NCBI GenBank assembly: GCA_032068765.1 | Contig: DAMBHY010000006.1 | Coordinates: 61,384-125,383, forward strand | Length of the DNA stretch: 64,000 nucleotides | Direction of reading: 5' to 3' | Source: DAMBHY01 sp032068765 | GTDB taxonomy: Bacteria; Bacteroidota; Bacteroidia; Bacteroidales; Dysgonomonadaceae | Part shown: piece after piece, positions 43,676 to 52,989 of the stretch | Layout: each line of letters starts with the position of its first letter | How positions within the stretch are numbered: the first letter of the stretch is position 1 | Translations under genes and position numbers: made by a program | The notes under the pieces: model-generated | The model's input: only the letters and a program-made list of their open reading frames with translations | Database searches by the model: none | What the model was told of the DNA's origin: nothing

Positions 43676-45505
43676 TTATTTTACGGTTTTTAATTGATTT
43701 TCCATTTGTCCGATGGCATCCACGGTTTTATTATACAAATCGCTCATCGCCTGGTCTGATTCCACCGGCGCGTACTGGGCAAACTCGGCTGTATTCAGAA
43801 TATTCATAAATCTTTGAATGAGCACATCATTAATTCCAATATTGGAAAGTTTTGATTCAATGGTCTCTTTATTAAGTGTGGATACCGGAATGGATAGTTT
43901 GTCGCTGAAATATCCCCACAAAGTTTTCAACAACTCGTCATAGAATTGCTCCTTTTTTTGTGCAGCAAGGAATTTCTCAGCATTTCGTAGACGTTTCACG
44001 GCAATTTTATTGGCATGTTTTGTACGCATGAGTACCACATTTGAACTTTCTTTAGATTTGCGTTTCCTATAGAAATAATAAGTTGCAAATAAGATGAGTG
44101 GGACAAGATAAAGCAGAAAATATCCAACCGAACCGACAAAAGTTTCGTTACGAGAGATGTATTGAGGTTCATCTGGGATTAATGAATGGATATCTTTATC
44201 CAGTTTTTCCTCATCTCCATAGTTATTTAAACGGGCTTTGTTCGGGTCTCCTTTTGCAACCTTGATATCATAAGACGGTGTGGTTAAAGTCTTATAGGAT
44301 TTTGTGTTTAAATCGAAAAAAGTAAACTCTACAGCAGGTATCGTGAAATTGCCTTCATACTTCGGTATAGCCGTATATTCAATTTTTTTAAATCCTGTAA
44401 CTCCGTTAGTCGTAATTTGTGGCGTAACATTCACAATCGGTTCATCCGTTTCAAAGCTGCTTGGGAATTTTACATCAGGATTCTGAATCAGTTTTAGATT
44501 TCCTGTTCCCGAAATTTGCAAAACCAAAGTAACGGGTTCATTGGCTACTAAACTTGTTGTTTTTATAGAAGGTGCAAGTGAAAACGTTCCAACAGCGTTA
44601 GTAAATGAAGCGGGTTTATTAGCCGGCAATTGTTTGACATCAATCGTAACAGGATTTGTAGTCAGAACTTTTGATACATCTACGTTTATCTCCTGTGTCC
44701 CAAAGAATGATTCCACTTTTTGTCCAGAAGGAACGGAAAATATTATTTCTATTTTACCCGCAGGAATAGTCATTTTGCCCGAGCGTTGCGGGAAAAGTAA
44801 TGTTTTTCTTAAATCCGCAGCGTAATATATTTTGCCGTTATATCTTTCCCTTGTAAGTTGTACAGTTCCCGAAAGCGGAACTTCTTCCACCATAAATCCC
44901 TCGAATTCGGGGAATTCAATTTTTCCGAAATTCTGAACGTTCAAAGTTGTATATAATCTGAAAGTAACTGTAAATCCTTCCTGTTCATACACACTGTTTT
45001 TAGAAACAATGGCACGTATAAAAGCATCCCCCGGTCTTACTTCTCCGTTTCCTGAAGGACGGGATGGTTCCCCAATTGTGTTGGAAGAGGCGCCTCCGCC
45101 TGTGGAGGAACCAGCTACAACTTTTACTCTCAATGGGTTGGAACGATAAACTTTTCCATCCACATTAATCGTCGCTGCACCGATAGAGAATATTCCAGTT
45201 TTTTTGGGAAGAAGAATGTATGTATATGAATATGAATTATTGCGGGAAACTCTTCCGTTTATAATTTCCGTACTATGACTTTCCGAAGTGGCTGGTCCGT
45301 AAAGTACATCAAAATTATTTATTCCTTCAGGCAGTTTCAGGTCTTTCCCTTCTTTATTGAGAGTGAAAGTCAAGCGAAATTGCTCGCCGTTGGCTACAGT
45401 TGTGGGCGCTGAGGCACGGAATGCTACCTGAGCATTCATTTCAAACGCGCACACTATGAATAATATGAGTGAAATATTTCGTAATGATATATTGGAATTT
45501 CTCAT
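43676..45505 (-). CDS. batD: BatD: membrane-anchored beta-sandwich protein
   Basis: 609 residues with a signal peptide (cleavage near AQV), several immunoglobulin-like beta domains over about 30-420 (typical start VAFRASAPTTVANGEQFRLTFTLN), one membrane helix near 445-465 followed by a basic YRKRKSKE stretch, and a cytoplasmic helical tail. The C-terminal part (EKFLAAQKKEQFYDELLKTLWGYFSDKL) resembles the tail of the protein encoded at 48303-49355, so the two share an architecture. BatD probably links periplasmic partners to the VWA proteins BatA and BatB. Confidence 0.88.
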   Translation of the reverse strand: MRNSNISLRNISLILFIVCAFEMNAQVAFRASAPTTVANGEQFRLTFTLNKEGKDLKLPEGINNFDVLYGPATSESHSTEIINGRVSRNNSYSYTYILLPKKTGIFSIGAATINVDGKVYRSNPLRVKVVAGSSTGGGASSNTIGEPSRPSGNGEVRPGDAFIRAIVSKNSVYEQEGFTVTFRLYTTLNVQNFGKIEFPEFEGFMVEEVPLSGTVQLTRERYNGKIYYAADLRKTLLFPQRSGKMTIPAGKIEIIFSVPSGQKVESFFGTQEINVDVSKVLTTNPVTIDVKQLPANKPASFTNAVGTFSLAPSIKTTSLVANEPVTLVLQISGTGNLKLIQNPDVKFPSSFETDEPIVNVTPQITTNGVTGFKKIEYTAIPKYEGNFTIPAVEFTFFDLNTKSYKTLTTPSYDIKVAKGDPNKARLNNYGDEEKLDKDIHSLIPDEPQYISRNETFVGSVGYFLLYLVPLILFATYYFYRKRKSKESSNVVLMRTKHANKIAVKRLRNAEKFLAAQKKEQFYDELLKTLWGYFSDKLSIPVSTLNKETIESKLSNIGINDVLIQRFMNILNTAEFAQYAPVESDQAMSDLYNKTVDAIGQMENQLKTVK

Positions 45506-45520
45506 TTCCTTAAAACGATT

Positions 45521-46267
45521 TTACCAATCCTTATTGTTTCTTCTATTGTCTTGAGATTTTTCCTCGCGCTCTTTTGCCTTCATCTGTTGCACACGTTGCT
45601 GTGTAGCTTTTTCGTCTTGCTGTATTGCCTGCAAAATTTGTTTGGCATTTTCGCTTGACATTTGTTGAGGCTGATTTTCTTGAAGCTTTTGGTCTTGGTT
45701 CTGCTGATTCTTATCTTGATTTTGTTGCTTGGTATCTTTGTTTTTGTCTTTATTTTCTTTATTATCCTGTTTTTGTTGGTTTTGTTGACCAGCACCGCTA
45801 TTTTTATCCTTATCCTTATCCTTATCTTGTTTCAATTTTTTAGCAACAGCAAGATTGTATCTCGTTTCCTCATCCTCCGGATTCAAATAAAGTGAATTTT
45901 TGTACGCATCAATGGCTTGTTCCAAATCTTTTTTGTGAAGTAAAGAGTTTCCTAAGTTGTGCCACGCTGCAGCCATTTTTTTAGGATCTTCTGTTTCAAG
46001 TTTGAGATATTTATTAGTTTGCATGATGGCTTTATCCCATTGACCTTGTTTGTAATACGCGTTAGAAAGATTGTAATTTCCAACCTTAGACGCCGAGTTA
46101 ATCTTCAGCGCTTTTTCATAGGAAGTTATCGCTTGATTGTACTTGTGAGCTTTGTAAGCTTTATTTCCCTGCTTTTCCAGTTTTCGGACATTTCTTTGTC
46201 CGAAGGAGGGAATCGCCAAAAGCATAGCAAAGATTATCAGTATATATTTTTTCAGAATCATCTTCAT
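45521..46267 (-). CDS. batC: BatC: TPR protein with Gln/Lys/Asp-rich tail
   Basis: 248 residues: signal peptide (cleavage after SFGQ), three TPR units (YNQAITSYEKALKINSASKVGNYNLSNAYYKQG and following), then a strongly low-complexity tail of Lys, Asp, Asn and Gln (about 150-248). It overlaps batB by 4 bases. The tail explains hydrophobic-looking frames on the opposite strand, which are artefacts. BatC is expected to be periplasmic, binding the other Bat proteins through its repeats. Confidence 0.87.
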   Translation of the reverse strand: MKMILKKYILIIFAMLLAIPSFGQRNVRKLEKQGNKAYKAHKYNQAITSYEKALKINSASKVGNYNLSNAYYKQGQWDKAIMQTNKYLKLETEDPKKMAAAWHNLGNSLLHKKDLEQAIDAYKNSLYLNPEDEETRYNLAVAKKLKQDKDKDKDKNSGAGQQNQQKQDNKENKDKNKDTKQQNQDKNQQNQDQKLQENQPQQMSSENAKQILQAIQQDEKATQQRVQQMKAKEREEKSQDNRRNNKDW

Positions 46268-47286
46268 TTGAACACCTTAATATTTTTGAACAACCTGTTC
46301 TTCTTGTCGAAAATTAGAACTTCAAGTATCAACAATCCTAAAAGTATCCAAGCAAAAACAGGAAATTTTTCATCATATTCGGAATAAGTAAGACTTTGTG
46401 TATTTTTTGTCTGAAGTTTATTCAAAGCATCCTGTAATGCTCGTAAAGCTCCGTTTCCATTGTCTGCCTGAACGTATAGCCCTTTTCCGGCTTTAGCCAC
46501 TTCTTTAGCAATATCTTCATTTAATTTGGTAATAACTAAATTTCCAGTATTGTCAGTTTTGTACTGGCGTTCCGATTTCATGTCGGGAATGGATGCTCCT
46601 TTAGTGGAACCAATTCCAACTACATTGATAGTAATCCCTTTGGCTGCAGCTTTTTGTACTATTTCTACCGCATTGCCTTCGTGGTCTTCACCGTCGGTAA
46701 TGAGTATCATTGCCTTGTCAACATCTTTTTTGCTGGAAAAACATTTGACTCCCAAATCTATGGCGTCGCCAATTGCCGTTCCTTGCACAGGAACTAAACT
46801 TGGGTCAATAGAATTGAGAAATAGTTTTGCTGATTGGGAATCCGATGTCAAAGGCATCTGAACAAATGCTTCACCAGCAAAAACGATGAGTGCCACCTGA
46901 TCCTGTTTACGGTCATCAATAATGCGTGTGAGAATCTTTTTTGCTTTCGCAAGTCGGTTGGGGCTCACATCTTCTGCCATCATTGAATTAGAAACGTCTA
47001 TCGCAATCACCAGTTCAATTCCTTTTTTATCGATGGTTTCTACTTTTGAACCGAACTGAGGTCTTGCAGCCATGACAATTCCGATACAAAATGCAAGAAT
47101 AAGAATCCCGAATTTGTAATGCGAACGCTTTAAAGATAATTCGGGCATCATACGCTTCAGCATTTTGATATTGCCCAACCTTTTGACATCCTTGTGTTTC
47201 CGAACAGCCAGATAAATGTACAGCAAAACCAGCAAAGGTATCGCTATGAAAAGATACAGATATTCGGGATTCTCAAATCGAAACAT
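46264..47286 (-). CDS. batB: BatB: von Willebrand factor A membrane protein
   Basis: 340 residues: two N-terminal membrane helices (about 8-25 and 57-75), a VWA domain with an intact metal site (AIDVSNSMMAED as DxSxS, GEAFVQMPLTSD for the Thr, LITDGEDHEG for the Asp) and one C-terminal membrane helix (VFAWILLGLLILEVLIF). BatB is the second VWA protein of the operon and very similar in layout to BatA, probably through duplication. Confidence 0.9.
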   Translation of the reverse strand: MFRFENPEYLYLFIAIPLLVLLYIYLAVRKHKDVKRLGNIKMLKRMMPELSLKRSHYKFGILILAFCIGIVMAARPQFGSKVETIDKKGIELVIAIDVSNSMMAEDVSPNRLAKAKKILTRIIDDRKQDQVALIVFAGEAFVQMPLTSDSQSAKLFLNSIDPSLVPVQGTAIGDAIDLGVKCFSSKKDVDKAMILITDGEDHEGNAVEIVQKAAAKGITINVVGIGSTKGASIPDMKSERQYKTDNTGNLVITKLNEDIAKEVAKAGKGLYVQADNGNGALRALQDALNKLQTKNTQSLTYSEYDEKFPVFAWILLGLLILEVLIFDKKNRLFKNIKVFK

Positions 47287-47315
47287 ATATTTATTTTAGT
47301 TTTGAGTCAATAATT

Positions 47316-48299
47316 TTACGGAATATTTCGCAACCAGGTTTTTCTCAATAGAAACTCAAGAAGCATCAATCCTAATACCAATAAGGAAAAAGGCAGATAC
47401 ATTTCCGTTTTACGAGTGACGTTTTGAACGTTGATAAGATATTTCTCCATCGCGTCAATCTCTTTATAAACTTTACGTAGACTTTCCGTATCTACCGCAC
47501 GATAATATTGTCCGCCAGTGATTGAAGCAATTTCCGTCAAAGTCTTTTCATCTATATCCACGGGCATATTTTGCATCCGCAATCCAAAAGAAGTTTGTAC
47601 GGGTGTTGGCGCCATGCCTTTTGTTCCCACACCAATTGTATATACTCTTATTCCTTGTGTGCGAGCCAAATCAGCAGCAGTAAGTGGTGCAATCTGTCCA
47701 CGATTATTCGTACCATCAGTAAGCAAAATAACCACTTTGGATTTGGATTTGCTATTTGTAAGGCGGTTTACACTATTTGCTAAACCAAGTCCAATGGCAG
47801 TACCGTCTTCAATAATCCCAAAATCGACATCACGCAGCTGATTGAGCAAAATACGATGGTCGGTTGTTAAAGGGCATTGGGTGAAGCTTTCGCCAGAGAA
47901 AACGACTAATCCGATTTTATCGTTCGGACGATCTGTGATAAATTCAGCTGCCACTTTTTTCGCCGCTTCTAATCGATTGGGCTGCAAATCTTCCGAAAGC
48001 ATGGAACCCGATATATCAAGCGCCAGCACAATATCAATTCCCTGAGATTGCGATTCTTCCCAACTGTTTACAGATTGAGGGCGAGCAAGAATTACAATCA
48101 CTAACGCGATAGTAATCAACCGCAGAACAAACGGAAGATGTCGCATCCTCACCTTTAATCCTGGCTTCATATCTTTGAAAGCATTGGTGGATGCTAGCTT
48201 AAAAGAAGCCTGCATTCGGGACAGCTTCATGAAATACCATACAATAAGCGGAATGAGAATCAGAAGCAGATAGAGAAGATATGGATGAGCAAATTGCAT
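47316..48299 (-). CDS. batA: BatA: von Willebrand factor A membrane protein
   Basis: 327 residues: N-terminal membrane helices (about 7-22 and 55-72), a VWA domain with the metal-binding set ALDISGSMLSED (DxSxS), ESFTQCPLTTD and LLTDGTNNRG, and a C-terminal membrane helix (PFSLLVLGLMLLEFLL). With BatB it is thought to form a complex in the inner membrane with the domain facing the periplasm. The gene follows the one at 48303 by 3 bases. Confidence 0.9.
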   Translation of the reverse strand: MQFAHPYLLYLLLILIPLIVWYFMKLSRMQASFKLASTNAFKDMKPGLKVRMRHLPFVLRLITIALVIVILARPQSVNSWEESQSQGIDIVLALDISGSMLSEDLQPNRLEAAKKVAAEFITDRPNDKIGLVVFSGESFTQCPLTTDHRILLNQLRDVDFGIIEDGTAIGLGLANSVNRLTNSKSKSKVVILLTDGTNNRGQIAPLTAADLARTQGIRVYTIGVGTKGMAPTPVQTSFGLRMQNMPVDIDEKTLTEIASITGGQYYRAVDTESLRKVYKEIDAMEKYLINVQNVTRKTEMYLPFSLLVLGLMLLEFLLRKTWLRNIP

Positions 48300-48302
48300 A
48301 TT

Positions 48303-49355
48303 TTATTTTGTTACAGGAGAATTAGTTGAAGATTTTTCGTCTTCAGTCGGATTTTTGTCCTTAATTTCTTCAACCACTTCGAAAGCATACTTCAGATGCA
48401 TATCGTTTTCGTCAGCAAAAGGTTTGTGTTTAGCAAACTTCACCAAATCGGAGTTAGTAAATATCTTTTCCAAATGAGTAAATACCAAATCGGAATCGTT
48501 ATGTTTTTTTAATTCTGCCAACAATTCGCCAGAAGTCATTTCCATAGCGTTAATAGCGTATGTGTCATGCAGATATTCCCGAAGAACATCCGTCAACTCC
48601 GTATAATATTCCTTCTCGCGACCCTGACGCCAGATTTTCTCTTCTTTTATCTTGTTCAGGCCTTCCACTGCAATTTCATACGATGTTTTCACCACAGGGG
48701 GAGTAAATAAATATCCTTGTCTCTTTTTCTTAAGGAGGAGAAAAATAATGAGACCGATAAGAAGTAGCAGCAATATTACTCCAGCTATAATCCATAAAAT
48801 CCACAAATAATCCGTCCATATAAACGGTACTTTTTGAATTTTCTTGATATCATTCAATCGCAATTCGTCAAAATTAATAGAATCCGTTTGTTTGGATTGC
48901 ATTTTTTGAAGGTAAGCGACAGTAGAATCCTTTAGCACAGGAGAAGTAACTTTCAATCCAAAAGAGTTAGAATAAATTGTTTCCTTTCCGTCGAAAACAG
49001 GAATGCGGGGAATATTGTAAAGCGCAGAATCAAACGAAGTGATAACGTATTTAAAATGCAAAGTCATCACATTATTCTGAATCAATGTGTCGGGTTTTAG
49101 CATCGTCAAAACTTCTATGCCAGGCACAATTTCCTTTTCGTAAACGGGAAATTTGATGCGCTTGTTTTTCGGAGCGATAACCTGCAAATCAATCAATGCC
49201 TGTTCTCCTATTTGAATTTCGGACGGCTGCACAGTAGCTCTGACTGAAACACCCTGAGCTATCACCGCCATCGTAATATTCATGAATAAAACAACTGCCA
49301 ATAGCTTACTAAAAGATAAAGGACGTTTATATTTGGAATTCTGGTTTGTTATCAT
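48303..49355 (-). CDS. BatD-like membrane protein of the Bat operon
   Basis: 350 residues: signal peptide, one beta-sandwich domain (about 35-150, ATVQPSEIQIGEQALIDLQV), a membrane helix (about 190-215, WILWIIAGVILLLLLIGLIIFLLL) followed by a basic stretch, and a cytoplasmic helical domain (LTDVLREYLHDTYAINAMEMTSGELLAEL). It is a shorter relative of BatD. It overlaps the DUF58 gene by 4 bases. I know no gene name for this position in the operon. Confidence 0.8.
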   Translation of the reverse strand: MITNQNSKYKRPLSFSKLLAVVLFMNITMAVIAQGVSVRATVQPSEIQIGEQALIDLQVIAPKNKRIKFPVYEKEIVPGIEVLTMLKPDTLIQNNVMTLHFKYVITSFDSALYNIPRIPVFDGKETIYSNSFGLKVTSPVLKDSTVAYLQKMQSKQTDSINFDELRLNDIKKIQKVPFIWTDYLWILWIIAGVILLLLLIGLIIFLLLKKKRQGYLFTPPVVKTSYEIAVEGLNKIKEEKIWRQGREKEYYTELTDVLREYLHDTYAINAMEMTSGELLAELKKHNDSDLVFTHLEKIFTNSDLVKFAKHKPFADENDMHLKYAFEVVEEIKDKNPTEDEKSSTNSPVTK

Positions 49356-50221
49356 CTTCTTCTTTGAAACATTAGCATCAAAGCTCTTACATAATCATCT
49401 TCGGTTGAAACCGACACGCTGTCTACGTGAATTTGTTTGAATAGATTGAGCATATCCGATTGTCTGTTCAGCCACCAATTGCGGTAACCTTCCCGAACTT
49501 TACTGGAAGAAGTGTCAATCCACATTTCTTTTTCCGTCTCGGGGTCGAGCGCTTTCATCAAACCAACAGGTTGTATTTCCGTACTCAATTTGTCATACAC
49601 CTGAATAGCCACTACATCGTGTTTGCGATTAGCAATACGCAGGGATTGTTTATAGGAATTTTGATCTATAAAATCCGAAATTAAGAACGTTGAGCAACGC
49701 TTTTTAATTATATTGGTCAAATAGCGCAGAGCGCTTTCGATGTTCGTTCCTTTTCGTTTTGGTTCGAAGCTCAGAATTTCGCGAATGATAAAAAGGATGT
49801 GTTTCTTCCCTTTTTTAGGAGGAATGAATTTTTCCACTTCATCTGAGAAAAAAATCACCCCGATTTTATCATTATTTTGAATAGCTGAGAATGCAAGCGT
49901 GGCTGCTATTTCGGCAACAATATCGCGTTTTATCTGTGTGGAAGATCCGAAACTCAAACTTTCCGACATATCTATCAGCAACATCACCGTGAGTTCGCGC
50001 TCTTCCTCAAAAACCTTGACATAAGGTTTGTTGTAGCGAGCCGTCACGTTCCAGTCAATATCGCGCATATCGTCGCCGTATTGATATTCGCGCACTTCCG
50101 AAAAAGCCATACCACGACCTTTGAATGCAGAATGATATTGTCCCGCAAAAATATTGTGTGACAATCCACGCGCCTTTATTTCAATGTGGCGTACTTTTTT
50201 GAGTAGTTCGGAAGTTTCCAT
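49352..50221 (-). CDS. DUF58 protein of the MoxR/Bat operon
   Basis: 289 residues, cytoplasmic. The DUF58 core GRGMAFSEVREYQYGDDMRDIDWNVTARYNKPYVKVFEEERE is followed by a VWA-like part with an MIDAS-type LIDMSESLSFGS. It is the standard partner of MoxR ATPases and probably acts as the cytoplasmic adaptor between the ATPase and the membrane Bat proteins. It starts 17 bases after the moxR stop. Confidence 0.92.
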   Translation of the reverse strand: METSELLKKVRHIEIKARGLSHNIFAGQYHSAFKGRGMAFSEVREYQYGDDMRDIDWNVTARYNKPYVKVFEEERELTVMLLIDMSESLSFGSSTQIKRDIVAEIAATLAFSAIQNNDKIGVIFFSDEVEKFIPPKKGKKHILFIIREILSFEPKRKGTNIESALRYLTNIIKKRCSTFLISDFIDQNSYKQSLRIANRKHDVVAIQVYDKLSTEIQPVGLMKALDPETEKEMWIDTSSSKVREGYRNWWLNRQSDMLNLFKQIHVDSVSVSTEDDYVRALMLMFQRRR

Positions 50222-50238
50222 TTAAAATTGAAAATTAA

Positions 50239-51234
50239 TTAAGGTACTTCTACTTTATTAAGGATTTCACTGATGATTTCTTCTGATGTAAGATTGTTAG
50301 CTTCCGCTTCGTACGATAAACCGATACGGTGACGGAGCACGTCGTGACATACAGATCGGATGTCTTCAGGAATGACATATCCACGGCGTTTAATAAACGC
50401 GTATGTGCGGGCCGCCAAAGCCAAGTTAATGGAAGCGCGAGGCGAACCTCCGAAATCCATCATTGCTTTCATATCTTGTAACCCAAATTGTTCGGGGAAA
50501 CGTGTAGCAAAAATGATGTCCACTATATAGCGTTCTATTTTTTCATCAATGTAAACTTCTCTCACCGTTTGACGCGCATCCAAGATTTCCTGAATAGAAA
50601 CCAAAGGACGGTCGATTTTTAATGGTTCAAAAATATTCTGGCGGATGATCCGTTTCTCATCTTCTTTGGTGGGATAATCAATGATTACTTTGAGCATGAA
50701 ACGGTCGACCTGAGCTTCTGGCAGAGGATAAGTACCTTCTTGCTCAATCGGATTTTGCGTTGCCATTACCAGGAAAGGATTGGGAAGTTTGTAAGTGGCT
50801 TCGCCAATGGTTACTTGACGTTCTTGCATGGCTTCCAATAAAGCACTTTGTACTTTGGCGGGAGCACGGTTTATTTCGTCCGCAAGAACGAAGTTCGCGA
50901 AGATGGGTCCTTGTTTCACCTGAAACTCTTCGTTACGCTGACTGTAAATCATCGTACCAATGACGTCGGCAGGCAGAAGGTCGGGGGTAAACTGAACACG
51001 GTTGTATTTCGCATCAATCAATTGAGCCAACGTTTTTATAGCAAGGGTTTTTGCTAAGCCTGGCACCCCTTCCAAAAGAATATGTCCGTCGGATAACAGG
51101 CCTATAAGAAGTGATTCGACTAAGTGTTTCTGACCTACAATCACCTTGTCCATTCCCGTCATAAGGGTTTGTACGAAAGCGCTTTTTTGCTCAATTCTTT
51201 CGTTTAATTCTTTTATATCAACAAATTGACTCAT
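50239..51234 (-). CDS. MoxR-family AAA+ ATPase
   Basis: 331 residues. Walker A EGVPGLAKT, Walker B VLADEINRAPAKVQS, sensor 1 VMATQNPIEQEGTYPLPEAQVDRF and the C-terminal lid (FGGSPRASINLALAARTYA with sensor-2 Arg) are intact. MoxR ATPases act as chaperones that remodel VWA-containing partners, here BatA/B through the DUF58 protein. It is the first gene of the nine-gene leftward operon, behind a -7 promoter element at 51275-51282. Confidence 0.93.
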   Translation of the reverse strand: MSQFVDIKELNERIEQKSAFVQTLMTGMDKVIVGQKHLVESLLIGLLSDGHILLEGVPGLAKTLAIKTLAQLIDAKYNRVQFTPDLLPADVIGTMIYSQRNEEFQVKQGPIFANFVLADEINRAPAKVQSALLEAMQERQVTIGEATYKLPNPFLVMATQNPIEQEGTYPLPEAQVDRFMLKVIIDYPTKEDEKRIIRQNIFEPLKIDRPLVSIQEILDARQTVREVYIDEKIERYIVDIIFATRFPEQFGLQDMKAMMDFGGSPRASINLALAARTYAFIKRRGYVIPEDIRSVCHDVLRHRIGLSYEAEANNLTSEEIISEILNKVEVP

Positions 51235-51274
51235 ATTATATGATGATTTAGTTTTATACTTATTCTTGCGACTA

Positions 51275-51282
51275 CAAAAATA
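51275..51282 (-). promoter_or_regulatory. -7 promoter element of the Bat operon
   Basis: Reads TATTTTTG on the minus strand, about 40 bases before the moxR ATG at 51234. No -33 element found. Confidence 0.45.
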
Positions 51283-51379
51283 GATATGTTAAAACGTAAT
51301 TGCCTAAATTGCAGGTTAAAAATCATTAAGTGAGCATTGAACAAAAATACAAATCCCTTACACGAAATTCCTTAAAGTT

Positions 51380-51580
51380 AACTCCACCTCTCAATCTTTG
51401 CCGACTCGGGGAGGACGCTTGAGGTGGTACTTATGTAGGTAGGTCTGTTAGGCAAATGAGGTACCTTTACCTACTAAAGGCTTCGCCGACTGAGCAAAAA
51501 ACTCGGCTGACTCGCCAGAAAGGTTTGCTGGCGAAGGTGAGCCGGTGGTTAACCCTCCTTATAGGGGGTGGGTGAGAATA
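51380..51580. repeat. Cluster of inverted repeats, possible interspersed element
   Basis: Arms include CCACCTC (51384-51390) with GAGGTGG (51421-51427), GCCGA (51485-51489) with TCGGC (51503-51507), and TCGCCAG (51512-51518) with CTGGCGA (51528-51534). GCCGACT occurs twice (near 51401 and 51486). GC content is visibly above that of the flanks. It is not bounded by terminal repeats that I can see. Confidence 0.4.
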
Positions 51581-51603
51581 GCTTTTTTGCCGTTTAGAAA
51601 AGG

Positions 51604-52707
51604 TCAGCCTTTTTCAAGAATGGAGAGGATAATTTCTTCCTCTTTGGTGAGTCCACTGAGGTTGTCGTTTTTTTCAATAGAATCCAGTTGCTTGTAATAG
51701 TCATTTAATCCTCCACTCTCGTAAAGACTGATGATGAGAGGATGGACGTAGTATTTCTTACATACGGTGCGGGTATTGCCCAACTGCTCGGCAACTTTGT
51801 CCAAAGCCTGTATAATTTTCTTTTTCTGTTCGGTTTGGGTTTCGAATCCTCCCAATTCTTTGAAAGCAAGAAAGGCATTAATCGTTCCGGACCAAGTGCG
51901 GAAATCTTTTGCAGTGAAATTGTCGCCGCTGATTTCGCGGATGTAATCGTTGACCATTCCTGAATCAATAGATTGACGTTTGCCTTCTTCATCGTAATAT
52001 TGAAACAAATCTTTTCCCGGAATCTCTTTGCATTTTTGCACAATTCGAGTCAGTTTCGGATTGCGGAGACTTATATCATGATAGACTCCCTTTTTGCCTT
52101 TAAAAGAAAACTTCATCGTATTTCCTTTAATTTTGATATGTTTATCTTTCAGTGTTGTAAGTCCGAAAGATCCGTATAATTTTTCATAAATATTATTACC
52201 TACGCGTATATTTGTGCGCTCCATCAAACTGACCACCGCTGCCAATACCTTTCGCTCAGACATTCCATGGCGGGCGAGGTCTTTTTCCAGATGAAGTCTT
52301 ATTTTTGGGAGTGCATGCGCGAATTGAATCATCCGATAATATTTACTGTGGTTTCGCATGGCATTCCATGCCGGATGATAGCGATATTGTTTTCGTTTAC
52401 GCACGTCAACTCCTGTCGCCTGCAAATGTCCGTTTTCGAGTGCGCAAATCCATACGTCTTCCCATGCCGGGGGGATCACCAACTTGCGGATACGTTCGAT
52501 TACCGCTTTGTCTTTTACCAACTTCCCTTCGTGATAGTAGTTGAATTTATTGCCACGTCTCTTTCGAGTAATACCTGAAGTTTCGTGGTCATTCACATAC
52601 ACAAGATTTACTGTTTTTGCAGTCTTCTCTGGATCGTTCAATATTTTAGCAAGTTTCTTGGGAGTTATATGCTGGATGATATCGTCTATTTGTTCCGTTT
52701 CAGTCAT
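51604..52707 (-). CDS. DNA topoisomerase IB (poxvirus-like bacterial type)
   Basis: 367 residues. The N-terminal domain contains GNKFNYYHEGKLVKDKAVIERIRKLVIPPAWEDVWIC. The catalytic domain has RTNIRVGNNIYEKLYGSFGLTTLKDKH (first catalytic Arg), the KGK-type Lys loop, and FTAKDFRTWSGTINAFLAFKE (second Arg). The nucleophilic Tyr is in CKKYYVHPLI (residue 319 or 320). It relaxes supercoils without ATP. It is probably accessory, because most bacteria do without it. It has no operon partners. Confidence 0.93.
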   Translation of the reverse strand: MTETEQIDDIIQHITPKKLAKILNDPEKTAKTVNLVYVNDHETSGITRKRRGNKFNYYHEGKLVKDKAVIERIRKLVIPPAWEDVWICALENGHLQATGVDVRKRKQYRYHPAWNAMRNHSKYYRMIQFAHALPKIRLHLEKDLARHGMSERKVLAAVVSLMERTNIRVGNNIYEKLYGSFGLTTLKDKHIKIKGNTMKFSFKGKKGVYHDISLRNPKLTRIVQKCKEIPGKDLFQYYDEEGKRQSIDSGMVNDYIREISGDNFTAKDFRTWSGTINAFLAFKELGGFETQTEQKKKIIQALDKVAEQLGNTRTVCKKYYVHPLIISLYESGGLNDYYKQLDSIEKNDNLSGLTKEEEIILSILEKG

Positions 52708-52793
52708 AAGTGATTTATATCAAATATTTTTATGAAACATTTCGGGAAGAACATGGTTCAGTTAAGGGTATCAATATTTGGTCAACTATATTA

Positions 52794-52826
52794 CAAAAAA
52801 AGCATTTGAAATATCATCAAATGCTT
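52794..52826 (-). terminator. Intrinsic terminator of tRNA-Arg
   Basis: Stem AAGCATTTGA / TCAAATGCTT (10 bp), followed on the minus strand by seven T, 13 bases after the tRNA. Confidence 0.85.
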
Positions 52827-52838
52827 ACTTAAATGAAG

Positions 52839-52912
52839 TGATCCGAGCGGGATTCGAACCCACGACCCACAGCTTAGAAGGCTGTTGCTCTATCCAGCTG
52901 AGCTACCGGACC
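52839..52912 (-). tRNA. tRNA-Arg, anticodon TCT
   Basis: A 74-base cloverleaf on the minus strand. The acceptor GGTCCGG pairs with TCGGATC (two G-U pairs), discriminator A. The D arm contains AGCTCAGCTGGATAGAGC, the anticodon arm CAGCCTTCTAAGCTG with TCT (plus-strand 52876-52878), and the T arm GGGTTCGAATCCC. The CCA end is not encoded. It reads AGA and AGG codons. Confidence 0.97.
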
Positions 52913-52989
52913 ATCCTTTATGTTTAGGAAGTGCAAAAATAGTGGTTTTAAAAGAATAAAAAAAATTATATAGAAAAAAATCTCCCTAA

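Larger units (their letters stand above)
51235..51603. other. Intergenic region with GC-richer hairpin cluster
   Basis: 369 bases between the moxR start and the topoisomerase stop. The first part holds the moxR promoter. From about 51380 to 51580 base composition rises and several inverted repeats follow one another. No coding frame is convincing. Confidence 0.5.

Noticed and set aside
45625..45895. Two hydrophobic rightward frames with apparent membrane helices
   Set aside because: They are antisense to the low-complexity Lys/Asp/Gln tail of batC. The complement of such codons gives Leu, Ile, Phe and Val runs by composition alone.
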